Assembly (NCBI GenBank): GCA_950295325.1
Contig: OX485803.1
Span: 7,130,001 to 7,194,000, forward strand
From: Polytrichum commune
Lineage: Eukaryota > Streptophyta > Polytrichopsida > Polytrichales > Polytrichaceae
Direction of reading: 5' to 3'
Length of the DNA: 64,000 nucleotides
Shown: positions 9,649 through 19,920 of the stretch, one piece after another
Position numbering within the stretch: the first letter of the stretch is position 1
How the letters are laid out: each line of letters begins with the position of its first letter
Position numbers and translations under genes: made by a program
Notes under the pieces: generated by a model
Database searches by the model: none
What the model was told of the DNA's origin: nothing
Seen by the model: only the letters and a program-made list of their open reading frames with translations

Positions 9649-10901
9649 CAGTGTTCAAGATTGAAGTCTTCAATGCCCTTCAAACGCGATTTGGCCCTTC
9701 AAAATATACCTCTCTCAAAACAGCCCTTCAAAATGCAACCCCAAACTCAAAATGAAAACTTTACTTGACGTCCTCAAAATTTTTACACCCGTCAACACTG
9801 TAGCTTCTCTTCAGTTCCAATTTTTCATTCACATGCTAGCTGATATATTATCATAGTTGAATAAGATCAATTGCAAGTTTCACTTTGATCTTGTAGATAT
9901 CACTAGCATAGCTTCTACGATTGATGTAACAATCAGCTTGTTTCGTAGACACTATCTGGGTGTAAGTTTTGGCCTGACAACCAAACACCTAGGAAAGTTT
10001 CTTCGCGAGGTGGTACCCAATGGGCAGATATTGTATGTTGATAGTTTTGGGTGTGAAAAAATGCATATCTTGCATTATGATTCCATGCCCGAGTGTGACG
10101 TAGGAGGCTCATTGGAGGCATGCATCATGTTGGGGAGGCAGTATGTGCAGAAGATCATCGATTCACTCAATGATCGATTTCCTGACTTGTCCATTTTCAA
10201 TGCGGCCCGGCTTTTTAGCCCGAAGCACTATCCCGTAGATGAATTGGACAGAGGGACATTAACGGAACAATGGTTGAACCGGTTGGTGACACATTTCCGT
10301 TGGAGCGATGACCTTGTTAATCAATGCAATGCGGAATTGCTAGAATTCGTGGAGATGTTATGTTCCGTTTGTGAATGCCGAAGTATGCAAGAAGCTTGGG
10401 TTTTTTGTGGCAATGACCGGGAGTTCATGATTAATTGGCCAACTATGATGTCGCTATGGCAAGCCATACTTGTGATCCCAACTAGCACTGCTGTTTGTGA
10501 GCGTGGTTTTTCAAAGCAAAATTGGGTTAAGAGTGAAAGGAGAACTAGACTCAACCTTGACACACTAGATGCTTTAATGAGGGTTAGTCTAAATGGGTTA
10601 GGAGTTGAATTCATGGATTGGGATAGTATTTTTGAATCTTGGAAAATTGGCACAAGAACCAACAAGCGTAGGGCATTATCACTAGAAGAGGTGGAGTTAG
10701 ATGGTTGATTCTTAATTCTTCACATTGTATTGGAAGCATGCACCATATAAATCATGCATAAGTTTAATATGAGTTTTTTATATTTTATTTTTATATTACT
10801 GAATTGACGTCTTGAATTTGAACTAGCCCTTCAACCGAAGGGCTCAAATTTTAGAGCCCTTCAAAATGAAACTCATATGAGGGCTTCAATCTTGAACACT
10901 G
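9649..10901 (+). mobile_element. hAT transposon with truncated transposase
   Basis: A 1253-bp element. The terminal inverted repeat CAGTGTTCAAGATTGAAG is perfect over 18 bp. It is flanked by a perfect 8-bp target duplication CATTGGCC (9641-9648 and 10902-10909), diagnostic of hAT elements. It encodes only the C-terminal part of a hAT transposase, so this copy is not autonomous. An internally deleted derivative lies at 11658-12051. Confidence 0.93.
9857..10708 (+). CDS. hAT transposase, C-terminal fragment with dimerisation domain
   Basis: The open frame of 283 codons corresponds to the C-terminal third or so of a hAT transposase (family members are usually 600-800 residues). The C-terminal hAT dimerisation region is clear at about residues 195-252: WPTMMSLWQAILVIP, then STAVCERGFS, then LDALMRVSLNG. 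The upstream LNDRFPDLSIFNAARLFSP stretch is also typical of plant and animal hAT transposases. The BED zinc finger and the first catalytic residues are absent, and no upstream frame in the element supplies them. The start codon is nominal, since the frame is open only from an internal point. It is probably inactive as a transposase. Confidence 0.85.
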   Translation: MNKINCKFHFDLVDITSIASTIDVTISLFRRHYLGVSFGLTTKHLGKFLREVVPNGQILYVDSFGCEKMHILHYDSMPECDVGGSLEACIMLGRQYVQKIIDSLNDRFPDLSIFNAARLFSPKHYPVDELDRGTLTEQWLNRLVTHFRWSDDLVNQCNAELLEFVEMLCSVCECRSMQEAWVFCGNDREFMINWPTMMSLWQAILVIPTSTAVCERGFSKQNWVKSERRTRLNLDTLDALMRVSLNGLGVEFMDWDSIFESWKIGTRTNKRRALSLEEVELDG

Positions 10902-10909
10902 CATTGGCC

Positions 10910-11392
10910 GCCGGAGGAGTCCGGTCAAAGCGCGCGGGAGGGAGGCCAACCCTAGCCTAGCCTAGCCTAGGCCGTGGGGGTGGGGGATTATTCATTAGAG
11001 TGCCCGGGCAATGACACAAGCTTCCAAGAAGGGATGGGAAATAGCTGCTGCGGCAGGGAGTGGTGGGAGGGTCATCCCGCGGTTCCCATTGGGTGGCATC
11101 CGAATCCTCATCATTAGCAGCCCCGTTGCGGTTGGAAATCCGGCACCATTTCATTTGCAAAGGGAAGAAGGTACACGGCCCCCCTCCCTTCAATATTTAA
11201 AGGCGGGCGGGCGGGCGGGCGGGTCAGTCACATGACCCAACCCCCTCCCCAGGCATGTTGTGTTGCGGGTACGTCTTTTGAATATAGATGTGAGCGAGCG
11301 CCTGACATCCGGCTTCAAGGCCATCGTACTTCATAAGCCATTTCGTTTACTCAACTCGATCGATTATGTGATGGCCACATGGCAGTGTTCGG
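10910..11392. other. intergenic, locally GC-rich
   Basis: The segment has a CCTAG repeat at about 10952-10970 and a (GCGG)n run at about 11205-11223. No gene or recognised element. Confidence 0.5.
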
Positions 11393-11611
11393 GGAGATTT
11401 TTGGGCAACACCGGTTGAAATCCTGGTATTTACAAGTCCAACCGGTTACATGTTCACATCCTCCGGTTTTTCCTTTGTTAAATTGGGGTATATTCTATAG
11501 ATTCCTCTAAAATGATCGGTAATTCTCATGTAGTCGTCAACTTCAACCGGTGTTTTTTCTCAAACTCAACCGGTTCATTTGTAACTAACTGCCGGTTCTC
11601 CCTGATCATTG
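11393..11611 (+). mobile_element. AACCGGTT hAT-type MITE, copy 9 (type example)
   Basis: A 219-bp element with a perfect 8-bp target duplication CCACATGG (11385-11392 and 11612-11619). Termini CAGTGTTCGGGGAGA and TTCTCCCTGATCATTG are short imperfect inverted repeats. The interior has an ordered set of ACCGGTT motifs (near positions 18, 55, 150 and 180), a central TGGGGTATATTCTATAGATT block and AAAATGATCGGTAATT. It has no coding capacity. The 8-bp duplications and CAxTG-like tips point to mobilisation by a hAT transposase. Confidence 0.92.
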
Positions 11612-11657
11612 CCACATGGCCATCGTCGACCGAGGGTTTACTAGCTACTACCCCACC

Positions 11658-12051
11658 CGATGTTCAAGAGTGAAATCTTGAATGCCCTTCAAATGCGATT
11701 CGGCCCTTCGAAATGTAACCTCTCTCAAAACAACTCTTCAAAACGCAACCCCAAATTGAAAATGAAGACGTTGCTTGAAATCCTCAATATGATCTACCCG
11801 TCACAAGAACCAACGAGCGTAGGGCACTGTCACTACAAGAAGTAGAGTTGGATGGTTCATTCTTAATTCTTCAGATTGTACTCGAAAACATTTACCATAT
11901 AATTCATGCACAAGTTTAATATGAGTTTTGTATTTTATTTATATATTCTTGGATTGACGTTTTGGATTTGAACTAACCCTTCAACTGAGAGACTGAAATT
12001 TGAGAGCCCTTCAGGATGAAACTCATATGAGGGCTTCAATCTTGAACACTG
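11658..12051 (+). mobile_element. internal-deletion derivative of the hAT at 9649-10901
   Basis: The left about 145 bp match the left end of the 9649 element, and the right about 250 bp match its right end from the last codons of the transposase onward. The junction is near 11802, at CCCGTCACAAGAACC, where a short CA microhomology joins the two parts. The right terminus CTTGAACACTG is intact; the left tip is degraded (CGATGTTCAAG). The flanks TACCCCAC / TACCCATT are only weakly similar. It is a classic non-autonomous derivative. Confidence 0.85.
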
Positions 12052-12520
12052 TACCCATTGCACCCCTTGCAAAGCAAAGCATGTAAGTGGGAGTGTTGTG
12101 ATACCTGCTCCACTAAATAACTGTGATGTTAAGTGTCCTAGGGGATTTGATGCCACCATGGTAACTTTTTGGATGATGCTTCTTGTGAATAATAATTCAC
12201 CCACACTTACTCGTGTGGGCCACCAACAACACACTGAGTACCAATACTGGTTGCAATCAATGGCTTGCACTAGTTAAATCGACTTTAAACCCGACCCTTG
12301 TTGCTTGTAGGAATTGTTCACTGGTGGTAATACATAGCATACATGTAACCTTGTATTTTTTTTCCCATGTACAACTAGAAGTCTCCATCCCAAATTGACA
12401 CATAATTCCCATGCATTTGAAAAATAACCTCTTTAATTCATCTAAATGTAACCAGCCTACACTCCACATAAAATGTCAAGCTCGCTACTTTAGCTACTTA
12501 TGAACTCAACATTACTACAC
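12052..12520. other. intergenic, nothing recognised
   Basis: Short spurious frames only. Confidence 0.5.
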
Positions 12521-12709
12521 TGATTATCCCAATTAGTGTGTGTTACTATTCGGAATTACGCACTGCTATATTATTTATTGATAGTGTAATGTTTCACGAA
12601 ACAAAGTCATACATGTTTTATAATGTCTGAACAAACTATTGAACTCTTGAGTGAAACGTTATTACAATACGTAACTCTGAATAGTAACACACACTAATTA
12701 GGACAATCA
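12521..12709. repeat. foldback MITE, ~190 bp
   Basis: A left arm beginning TGATTATCCCAATTAGTGTG pairs with a right arm ending ACACACTAATTAGGACAATCA. Inner parts GTAATGTTTCAC / GTGAAACGTTATTAC also pair, giving arms of about 60-80 bp. A partial copy of the right arm (CGTAACTCCGAGCAGTATCC...GTGTAGTG) occurs at 14311-14358. The two may instead be the ends of one longer CACTA-like element. Confidence 0.65.
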
Positions 12710-12778
12710 ACGTGCTTTTCAAAAAAGAAACTAACAAACAATCAGAGTTGGTTACGATGCGTCCGTCACCCCCGAACA

Positions 12779-13249
12779 CATGTTCGGGGAGATTTTTGGG
12801 CACAATCGGTCAAGAGTCCTAGTGTGGTCCCAAATCCAACCGGTCACGCATTGTGATCTTTCGGGGTGCCTTCATTAATTCGAGGTAAAATTCCATATAT
12901 AGATTCCTCCAAAAGAACTGGTTAATTTTCCCAAAGTCCTGAACCAGTGATCCGGGAGATTTTTGGGCATAACCGGTTGAGATCCTAGTGTTTGCAAATC
13001 CAACCGGTTACATGTTAACATCCTCCGGTTTCTCTTTATTCAATTGGGGTATATTCTATAAATTCCTTAAAATTTATCGGTAATTTTCCTGCAGTCTTGA
13101 ACTTCAACCGGTTATTTCTCAAACTCAACCGGTTCATTTGTAACTAACTGCCGGTTCTCCCCGATCATAGTCTTGAACTGACAACCGGTTATTTCCCTCA
13201 AACTCAACCGGTTCATCTGTAACTAGCGGTCAGTTCTCCCCATTCATTA
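12779..13249 (+). mobile_element. AACCGGTT-family MITE, copy 10, split by copy 11
   Basis: A diverged subfamily (left ATGTTCGGGGAGATTTTT, interior TTCATTAATTCGAGGTA, right TTCTCCCCATTCATTA) similar to the copy at 20890-21100. Its two parts, 12779-12944 and 13171-13249, flank copy 11. I could not confirm its own target duplication. Confidence 0.7.
12945..13170 (+). mobile_element. AACCGGTT hAT-type MITE, copy 11, nested in copy 10
   Basis: 226 bp. Flanks TCCTGAAC / TCTTGAAC agree at 7 of 8 and lie inside the conserved AGTCTTGAACTTCAACC region of copy 10. Confidence 0.85.
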
Positions 13250-14363
13250 ATCCCAACAACGATCCAATGCTTCGGTGGGGCCATGCCTAGCTATATAACG
13301 ACCGAGTGCCGCTATTAAAAAAACATTTATGGAAGATGGTCTTCAATCGATCCTTCCCATGGCGCTATAGACTCCCAGTTTCTGGGTTAACAACTTGATA
13401 ATGATACCCCCACTTGACGCACCCGCGTGTTCCATTTAATGCTCCCTGCCGACTTTTGTTACCCGCCTTTGTCACTTTTGGCTCTCCAACACCCCCCACA
13501 AAGCACACGAGTTCTAGGCAACCGACCTATATATGTCATGGGAAACTTGTCCTTTGTAACTGGATAAAATTTGCAAATCCAACATAGTGGTAGATTTGCG
13601 TTGTTGTTCTTTCATTGAGGTGGGACAACTGTGTAGGACTTGCATGCTACATTGCTTTGTCTAATTACAATAATCTCCCGCTTTAGTACACACCTGTTTA
13701 AGTACGCGGCCCGTCCCGGTTTAGTGTGTTATTTTATTTTATTTTTGACAAAAATCAGGTTTCATACTTTATGGTTTGAACATGTCGTGTAAAGTCATTT
13801 GCCGTGAATGCATGAATTTCTTACACTTGACAATCGACCTCAGGTTGTTAACGTTTCGCTAGAAGGTATCAAACGAACGTTGCGATTCATCACACATCTG
13901 TCCAATTTCAGTTTGAACATCGGAGCAAAGCAATTGGTCGTTCATTTCAACATCGATAGGTGGTTCTTCTTCAATTCGCATTGTTTCCAAAACTTCATCA
14001 ACGTCCTCTAACATAACAACACAATATTCTTCATTGTTTGCTTCGACGATATTTAAACATCTACTTATTTCTTCTTGTTCGATGGAAAGATGCAAAGTAC
14101 GCACCTACCAACTAAGTGCGCACCAATGACTTCAGTTCAAAGTGCGTACTTTTGTGGGAGATTACTATAGTGTGGATTATCATTACAATTTATTGAGAGT
14201 ATCGATTTTTCGTTACCCAAATACCATATATATGTAGTACGTGCACCAAAGAATATGATATAAATTAGCTGGTAAAAAACAATAATGTCGGTTAAAAAGT
14301 TGTGGCAACACGTAACTCCGAGCAGTATCCCACGCTAATTAGACAAAATAGTGTAGTGGTGAC
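13250..14363. other. intergenic, possibly interior of a larger CACTA-like element
   Basis: AT-rich with no clear gene. The only notable frame is on the minus strand at 13859-14104. The motif GTGTAGTG at 14351-14358 and ACTACACTG at 12514-12522 could be the two ends of one element. Confidence 0.4.
13859..14104 (-). CDS. short acidic ORF, 81 aa, unknown
   Basis: The open frame of 81 codons is rich in Glu, Asp, Met and Ile and lacks low-complexity sequence, so it could be an exon remnant. No family is recognised. It may belong to a mobile element, given the inverted termini at 12521 and 14358. Weak support only. Confidence 0.2.
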   Translation of the reverse strand: MRTLHLSIEQEEISRCLNIVEANNEEYCVVMLEDVDEVLETMRIEEEPPIDVEMNDQLLCSDVQTEIGQMCDESQRSFDTF

Positions 14364-14593
14364 CACTGTCCCAAGGAGAACCGGCGGTTAATTACAAATG
14401 ACCTGGTTGAGTTTGAGAAATAACCGGTTGAGTTTGGAGACTTTAGGAGAATTACCGATCCTTTTAGAGGAATCTATAGAATATACCTCAAATGAATACA
14501 ACAACCACCGGAAGATGTCAACATGTAACCAGTTGGACTTAGAATCACTAGGATCTTGACCGACTATTATGCCCAAAAACTTCCCGGGCACTG
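14364..14593 (-). mobile_element. AACCGGTT MITE, copy 12 (second subfamily)
   Basis: Right end TTCCCGGGCACTG, left end degraded (CACTGTCCCAAGGAGAACCGG). It abuts copy 13, sharing the CTG. Confidence 0.75.
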
Positions 14594-14939
14594 TTCGGGA
14601 AGAACCGGCTGTAGGTTACATAAACCAGTTGAGTTTGGAGACTTCAGGACAGTGATCGGGGAGATTTTTGGGCATAACCAGTTGAGATCCTAGTGTTTGC
14701 AAGTCCAACTGATTACATGTTGATATACTCTGGTTTTCCTTTATTAAAATGGGGTATATTCTATAAAATCCTCTAAAATGATCGGTAATTTTCCTGCAGT
14801 CTTGAACTTCAACCGGTTATTTCTCAAACTCAACCGGTTTATCTGTAACTAACTGCCGGTTCTCCCCGGTCATTGCTTCAGGAGAATTACCAAGGAATCT
14901 TTAGAATGTACCTCAAATGAATGAACACCCCAGGCACTG
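14591..14939 (-). mobile_element. AACCGGTT MITE, copy 13, split by copy 14
   Basis: Left part TTCGGGAAGAACCGGCTG... (14591-14649) and right part GAATTACCAAGGAATC...CCCCAGGCACTG (14884-14939). The right part has lost most of the 3' half by deletion. Confidence 0.7.
14650..14875 (+). mobile_element. AACCGGTT hAT-type MITE, copy 14, nested in copy 13
   Basis: 226 bp in opposite orientation to its host. Perfect 8-bp duplication CTTCAGGA (14642-14649, 14876-14883) derived from the host element's own sequence. Confidence 0.92.
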
Positions 14940-15353
14940 GTGTACCTTAATTACCCAGTGTGGAATATTGCTAGATTAGTAGGCCAGTATATAAGTAAGA
15001 GTCATTCATTCCAGGTGACTTTGAGCTCCGTTCCCAATCTACCAATTACAACCCCCCCCCCCCTTCCCCACAACCAGTGTCAAATCCAAGTTTCACGTGA
15101 TGTTTTTAAAAATATATAAGAATGTCAATTGACATTACATTTTATTTCAAAATGTCACCTCAATTTTGTCTTACACAATATTTTACGAAAACTAATATTT
15201 TGAATAATCAATATGCAATCTTGATTTGTAACCAAAAAAAACTATCAATCAAGCATAAGTATCCTTCGGTCTTGCATGTTTTTTCAAATGTTGAAGATGG
15301 TAGCCCAATTCATTGCATAAACTTCGAGCCCACAAATAGAAACCCGCATAAGA
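14940..15353. other. intergenic, nothing recognised
   Basis: A C-run lies at 15052-15063. Otherwise AT-rich without a gene. Confidence 0.5.
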
Positions 15354-15688
15354 CACTAGTAGAAAACATGGCAAAAAAGACCCGCAATTTGTTTCCCATT
15401 GTGGTTCTTTTGACCATCCTGATCTGCAGTCACTAAATGACTACAAAATGTTATCTTTCATTTTGCGACTGCAAAATTAACGGTTTTGGGGGCATGTGAT
15501 ATACTGTTGGAAAGGTATTTTCAAGACCTTTCCAACGGTATATTACGAGCCCCAAAATACCAAAAGTGTCAGCTGGTAAGGTAGGAAAAACAAATCTGCA
15601 GTTGTTTAGCGATTGCAGAGCATGGTGGTCAAAAGAACCGCAATGGGAAAACGACTGCGGTTCTTTTTCGCCATGTTTTCTACTAGTG
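15354..15688. mobile_element. CACTA-type MITE
   Basis: 335 bp. The perfect terminal inverted repeat CACTAGTAGAAAACATGGC (19 bp) begins with CACTA and is flanked by the 3-bp duplication AGA (15351-15353, 15689-15691). The interior also has an inverted region around ACCTTTCCAACGGTATATTA. Termini and duplication length are those of CACTA/CMC elements. No transposase. Confidence 0.9.
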
Positions 15689-15898
15689 AGAGCATCAAGG
15701 GTCTTCAAGTTCAACTTATTGTGCAAGTGGTTTTTGATTGCATTTTGTTTGGAAAACCCTCTTTCACATTGCCTCGCCTTGTTCCTAGTTAGTCTTGCTA
15801 TCTTTGATCACCGTCTCAACTCCCGGTTACAAAAGAAGATTGCAAGAGCAAAGCTGAACTTAAGTATGTAAGTGAGTTTAGGAAGTCCTCCTAATGTT

Positions 15899-16131
15899 AT
15901 GGGTTATGTTTTCCGGACACTTGAGCTGTAGTTTATAGTACTCAAGTTGCCTAGCAATACGTGTCATTTGAATTTCTAGTGTGTCAATTGACACGAGGAC
16001 TTTTTCTCCGCAAGTCACAGTACGTGTCAACTTCTAAAATGTGCGTGTCAATTGACGTGCATTTATTGTTTGTGCAAGTTTTTTGCGTGTCAAAAGAGAA
16101 AAAACTTGCAAAAACTTTGTCAAACATATAC
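15899..16131 (+). repeat. dispersed repeat A, plus-strand copy
   Basis: About 230 bp containing GTGTCAATTGACAC-type palindromes. The same sequence appears inverted at 36607-36852 with about 90% identity by eye. No protein and no clear termini. Probably an unclassified mobile element. Confidence 0.7.
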
Positions 16132-16519
16132 ACCGCCTGCAACGCCTCCCTCAGACTCTCACTGGCCTGTTATTCAAGAAGGCTGTAATATTATTATATA
16201 TAATGGTCCCTGTGTAACTTATATTTGGTCGGGTCTTAATAATATTCCAGAAGGTCGAGTCAGATTGCCTGTCAACCAATACTGGTAAGGAGGTTACTCT
16301 GCCTTCCACTACGAGATCGACACCAAAGAAACCAGCGATGTTGGCCGATTATACAATACATTACTCGTTGTCAGCCTTCTACCACCTACACTGGATAGGG
16401 TCATTAAGTATGACTACCAGTAACTTCTCTGCCATTTCATAACTATCTACAGTATTTTCTTTTACAGTGATATTAAAGAACAGAACAGAACAGAACAGAA
16501 CAGAACTACGGGTCCATAT
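16132..16519. other. intergenic
   Basis: A short (ACAGA)n run lies at about 16479-16505, next to the MITE copy at 16520. No gene recognised. Confidence 0.5.
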
Positions 16520-17023
16520 CAGTGACCGGGGAGATTTTTGGGCATGACCGGTTGAGATCCTAGTGTTTGCAAGTCCAACCGGTAACTTGTTGACATCCTC
16601 CGGTTTTCCTTTATTAATGTGGGGTATATTCTATAAATTCCTCTAAAATAATCGGTAATTTTCATGCAGTATGGAACTTCAACCGGTTATTTCTCAAACT
16701 CAACCCTCGGGGGGTGCACTGTATATTATGTTTGAGAACCACGTGCGTTCGTGACCCCTCCTTAAAACCCCTTAGTATACGAGAGGTTATATGTCTAGAT
16801 ACTTTTGTATACATGTGTATTCCGTTTTAAATATATGTTTATTGTAAGTATACTTGAATATTTTCAGTTTTAAATGTGTTTATTGTATGTATACGTAATA
16901 CGGCAATGTTCAAATTAATACCCCTTATGTGCACTCACGTATACTCGTACATGTTTAGTACAGTGCACCCCCGAGACTCAACCGGTTCATTTGTAACTAA
17001 CTGCCGGTTCTCCCTGATCATAG
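16520..17023 (+). mobile_element. AACCGGTT hAT-type MITE, copy 15, split by another MITE
   Basis: Flanks GTCCATAT / GTCCAAAT agree at 7 of 8. A 270-bp foreign element (16706-16975) sits in its CAAACTCAACCGG region. Confidence 0.85.
16706..16975. mobile_element. second hAT-type MITE family, nested
   Basis: 270 bp. Termini CTCGGGGGGTGCACTGTA and TACAGTGCACCCCCGAG are inverted repeats of about 17 bp. Perfect 8-bp duplication ACTCAACC (16698-16705, 16976-16983), taken from the host MITE. The AT-rich interior has TATAC/GTATAC motifs. A diverged longer relative may occupy about 21920-22372. Confidence 0.9.
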
Positions 17024-17177
17024 GTCCAAATGAATTACTAGACAAAATGAATTTTTATTGCATGAAAGAAGGAAGAAGACACACTAGCTACATGGCTTCA
17101 CATGCCTCCCTGTGTCCAAGAACCACCAAAATGTTTTACTATGTCTTTGTAACTTGGAGCCGTGAGTCAGTGCGGTA

Positions 17178-17406
17178 CTATGATCTGGGAGAACCGGCAA
17201 TTAGCTACAAATGAACCGGTTGACTTTGAGAAATAACCGGTTCAAGTTCAAGACCGCAGGAGAATTGCCGATCATTTTAGAGGAATCTACAGAATATACC
17301 CCAATTTTATGAAGGAAAACCGGAGGATGTGAACATGTAACCGGCTGGACTTGCAAGCACTAGGATCTCAACCGGTTATGATGCCCAAAAATCTCCCCAA
17401 TCACTG
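17178..17406 (-). mobile_element. AACCGGTT hAT-type MITE, copy 16
   Basis: 229 bp with a perfect 8-bp duplication GTGCGGTA (17170-17177 and 17407-17414). Confidence 0.92.
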
Positions 17407-17418
17407 GTGCGGTAAGTC

Positions 17419-17607
17419 CAGTACCCGGTCGGTCAACATCCAACCGGTTACATGTTGACGTCTTCTGGTTTTGATGCTTTCGTTCATGTGAGGTAAATTC
17501 TAAAGATTCCTCAGTAATTCTCCTGAAGTCTCCAACTTCAGCCGATTATTTCTCAAACTCAACCGGTTCATCTGTAACTAACCTCCGGTTCTTCTACTGG
17601 GTCCTAG
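17419..17607 (+). mobile_element. AACCGGTT MITE, copy 17, internally deleted
   Basis: Second-subfamily interior (TTTTGATGCTTTCGTTCATG) with a shortened left end (CAGTACCCGGTCGG) and degraded right end. No duplication found. Confidence 0.6.
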
Positions 17608-17640
17608 CCCCAATAGTGGAAATGTTTCCAAAATACATGG

Positions 17641-18140
17641 TACACAAAATATGATATTTAGTGTTAGATTAGATTTAGTGTTTTACCACCCTACTTTGCT
17701 CAACACTAAACTTCAATTCTTTGATAATTAGTGTTAGACATAAATGCGTCACCACCTTGCCCACTACCATGTCCCTTCTCCTTTTATCATTGTTAATCTT
17801 TTTTCTTCATATAATTAGTGTTAGACATAAATGCGCCACCACCTTCCCTACTACCATGTCCCTTCTCATTTTATCATTGTTAAAAATTTTCATATAAATA
17901 GTGTCAGACATAAATGCGCCACCACCTTCCCCACTACCATGTCCCTTCTCCTTTATCATTGTTAATTTTTGTTCATATCCTTACTAACACTAAATTTGTG
18001 CATGTAACTTTCACATAGTAGCATAGATGATATTTAGTGTTTGAGTATACATTTAATGTTACCTACTTTCATAGGGTTAGTGATATTTAGTGTAGGGTTC
18101 GTATTTAGTGTCTCTAACACTAAATATCATATTTTGTGTA
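17641..18140. mobile_element. MITE with 28-bp perfect inverted termini, CACTA-like
   Basis: 500 bp. The first 28 bases (TACACAAAATATGATATTTA...) are the exact reverse complement of the last 28. The right flank extends the repeat to ...TGTGTAGTG, that is CACTACAC on the other strand, suggesting a CACTA-type end; the left tip is degraded. The interior holds three tandem units of about 80 bp (17729-17970) around GACATAAATGCGCCACCACC. No coding capacity. Confidence 0.8.
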
Positions 18141-19051
18141 GTGCTTAAGGCATTTCACAAAGTTGAGGAAGACACGTCACCATGGGAACCATACTCTAAT
18201 TGATCCACACTTGCTAGACATTCGTTTACTTATTTTAATGATGAGTATGCAATCCAATTGCATATGGTGAACGGAAAACTATGGTGACATGAACCTTGTA
18301 TCAATGATATGGTGCCCGAGCTATCTATCAATGCATTGGTTGTTCTATGCTAACCGATGTCCACAAATTGATTGAGATGGTCGTTGTCCACATTATGGAG
18401 TATGTGGAGGGCAAGAGATTGCATGCCACCTTGAGTTTCATGAAAACAAAATTAAGAAACAGAGTTGACTAGCTAATTAGACTTACTTGTGCCCATGTTT
18501 TGTTATTCTCGTTGAAGGGGCAACAACTTTCCTTGTAATGATGCATTTGCAAAATGAAAGGCAATCGAGGGGCACGTCTGAGCCCATGGTAGAGGGTGAA
18601 TATATAACTTGATCGGCAAATGTACCACCTGACATTTCCAATAACATCACAATCTCAAATGCATATACTTTACATACATGCTCGAGAATTTCAAGGATAA
18701 TACCCTTGTATGGTTATGCTTTTGTTATAAGGATTGGACTCAAAAGTTAATTAAGTGTAGGAAGTGCATTGTGCTGCAATTGGGCAAGGACTTCTAAAGA
18801 CTGGGGCTTTGAGACCCCCCCACACACACAATGCTCTAGCATAACATCACTCAACTTCTCATTGTTGTTCTATTTCTAAATGGGGAGTGCAAAGTGAGAG
18901 AGAGAGATCGTCAAAGGTTGAATACTCCGGACTTGCCGCCGCATCATTGTTTTAGTGTACTTTAGACAATTTACATAACATGGAGCCAGCCAATGTGTTG
19001 CATGTAGTGGGGCCACAACGAGCATGCCCACCACACCAAAACACATCCATC
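18141..19051. other. intergenic, nothing recognised
   Basis: No gene or repeat recognised. Short broken frames could be relics of an old coding element, but I cannot identify it. Confidence 0.45.
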
Positions 19052-19284
19052 CAGTGCCCGGGAAGTTTTTGGGCATAGTCGGTCAAGATCCTAGACTCCT
19101 AGTGATCCTAAATCCCACCGGTTGCATGTTGACATCTTCCGGTTTTGCTTTATTTATTTGGGGTACATTCTACAGGTTCCTTTAAAATGATCGGTAAATT
19201 TCCTGAAGTCTTGAACTTCAACATGTTATTTCTCGAACTCAACCGGCTCACCTGCAACTAACCGCCGGTTCTTCCCGGACATAG
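19052..19284 (+). mobile_element. AACCGGTT hAT-type MITE, copy 18 (second subfamily)
   Basis: 233 bp with a perfect 8-bp duplication CATCCATC (19044-19051 and 19285-19292). Termini CAGTGCCCGGGAAGTTTTTG and GTTCTTCCCGGACATAG define subfamily 2. Confidence 0.93.
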
Positions 19285-19920
19285 CATCCATCCAACTAGC
19301 TATCGGTAACAATGGCGAGTCAACAACACTCGGACTGAAATCTGTTCAAGTTGTAAGAAAAGCCCATAACAAATGGTACACAGCTAGCGTCTGGTGAATT
19401 ACTAGCCCCACGATGCATCATCCCGCCTACAGCTCTACGTAATGTTATGAAGCCTGATATTATTCCCCTCCCCCCCAAGAGGCAATATATATCAGACTGA
19501 CCGACCTCCCTATCTGTTTTTACGTCGTCAATGCTCTTAATATTCCAGAAGGTCAGATTGCATTTCCAGCACAGGTAAAAGAAGTTACTCGATCTTCCTT
19601 CCACTATAATGCCTGTCAGGAGCTTCCCGCTGGCAGTACTAAGTTAGTGTAGTGTAACTTGAATAAATTTTTTACCCAGCTGGCCGATGACAGTCTGCAG
19701 ATCATGCAAGGGAGAGTTCTGGTCATGTGACGCTAAAGTCCAGGGTCTTATCCACGAGTCCGACAGAGTTCCAGTACGACGAACTTAAATACACCAGGTT
19801 TTTGTTTGAACGATCCATAGTTGCCCATGCTACCATCATCAAGGAGAGGCGTTTCGTTGCATCAAAATCCGAGCTCGCACCATCATTCACATGTGCCGGA
19901 TCGACCGTGTAAGTGTTCAT
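19285..19920. other. intergenic
   Basis: Contains short frames on both strands (19320-19604 minus, 19723-19989 minus) with no recognisable domain. No repeat seen. Confidence 0.4.

Noticed and set aside
9933..10665. Minus-strand frames within the hAT element
   Set aside because: Antisense shadows of the hAT transposase fragment.
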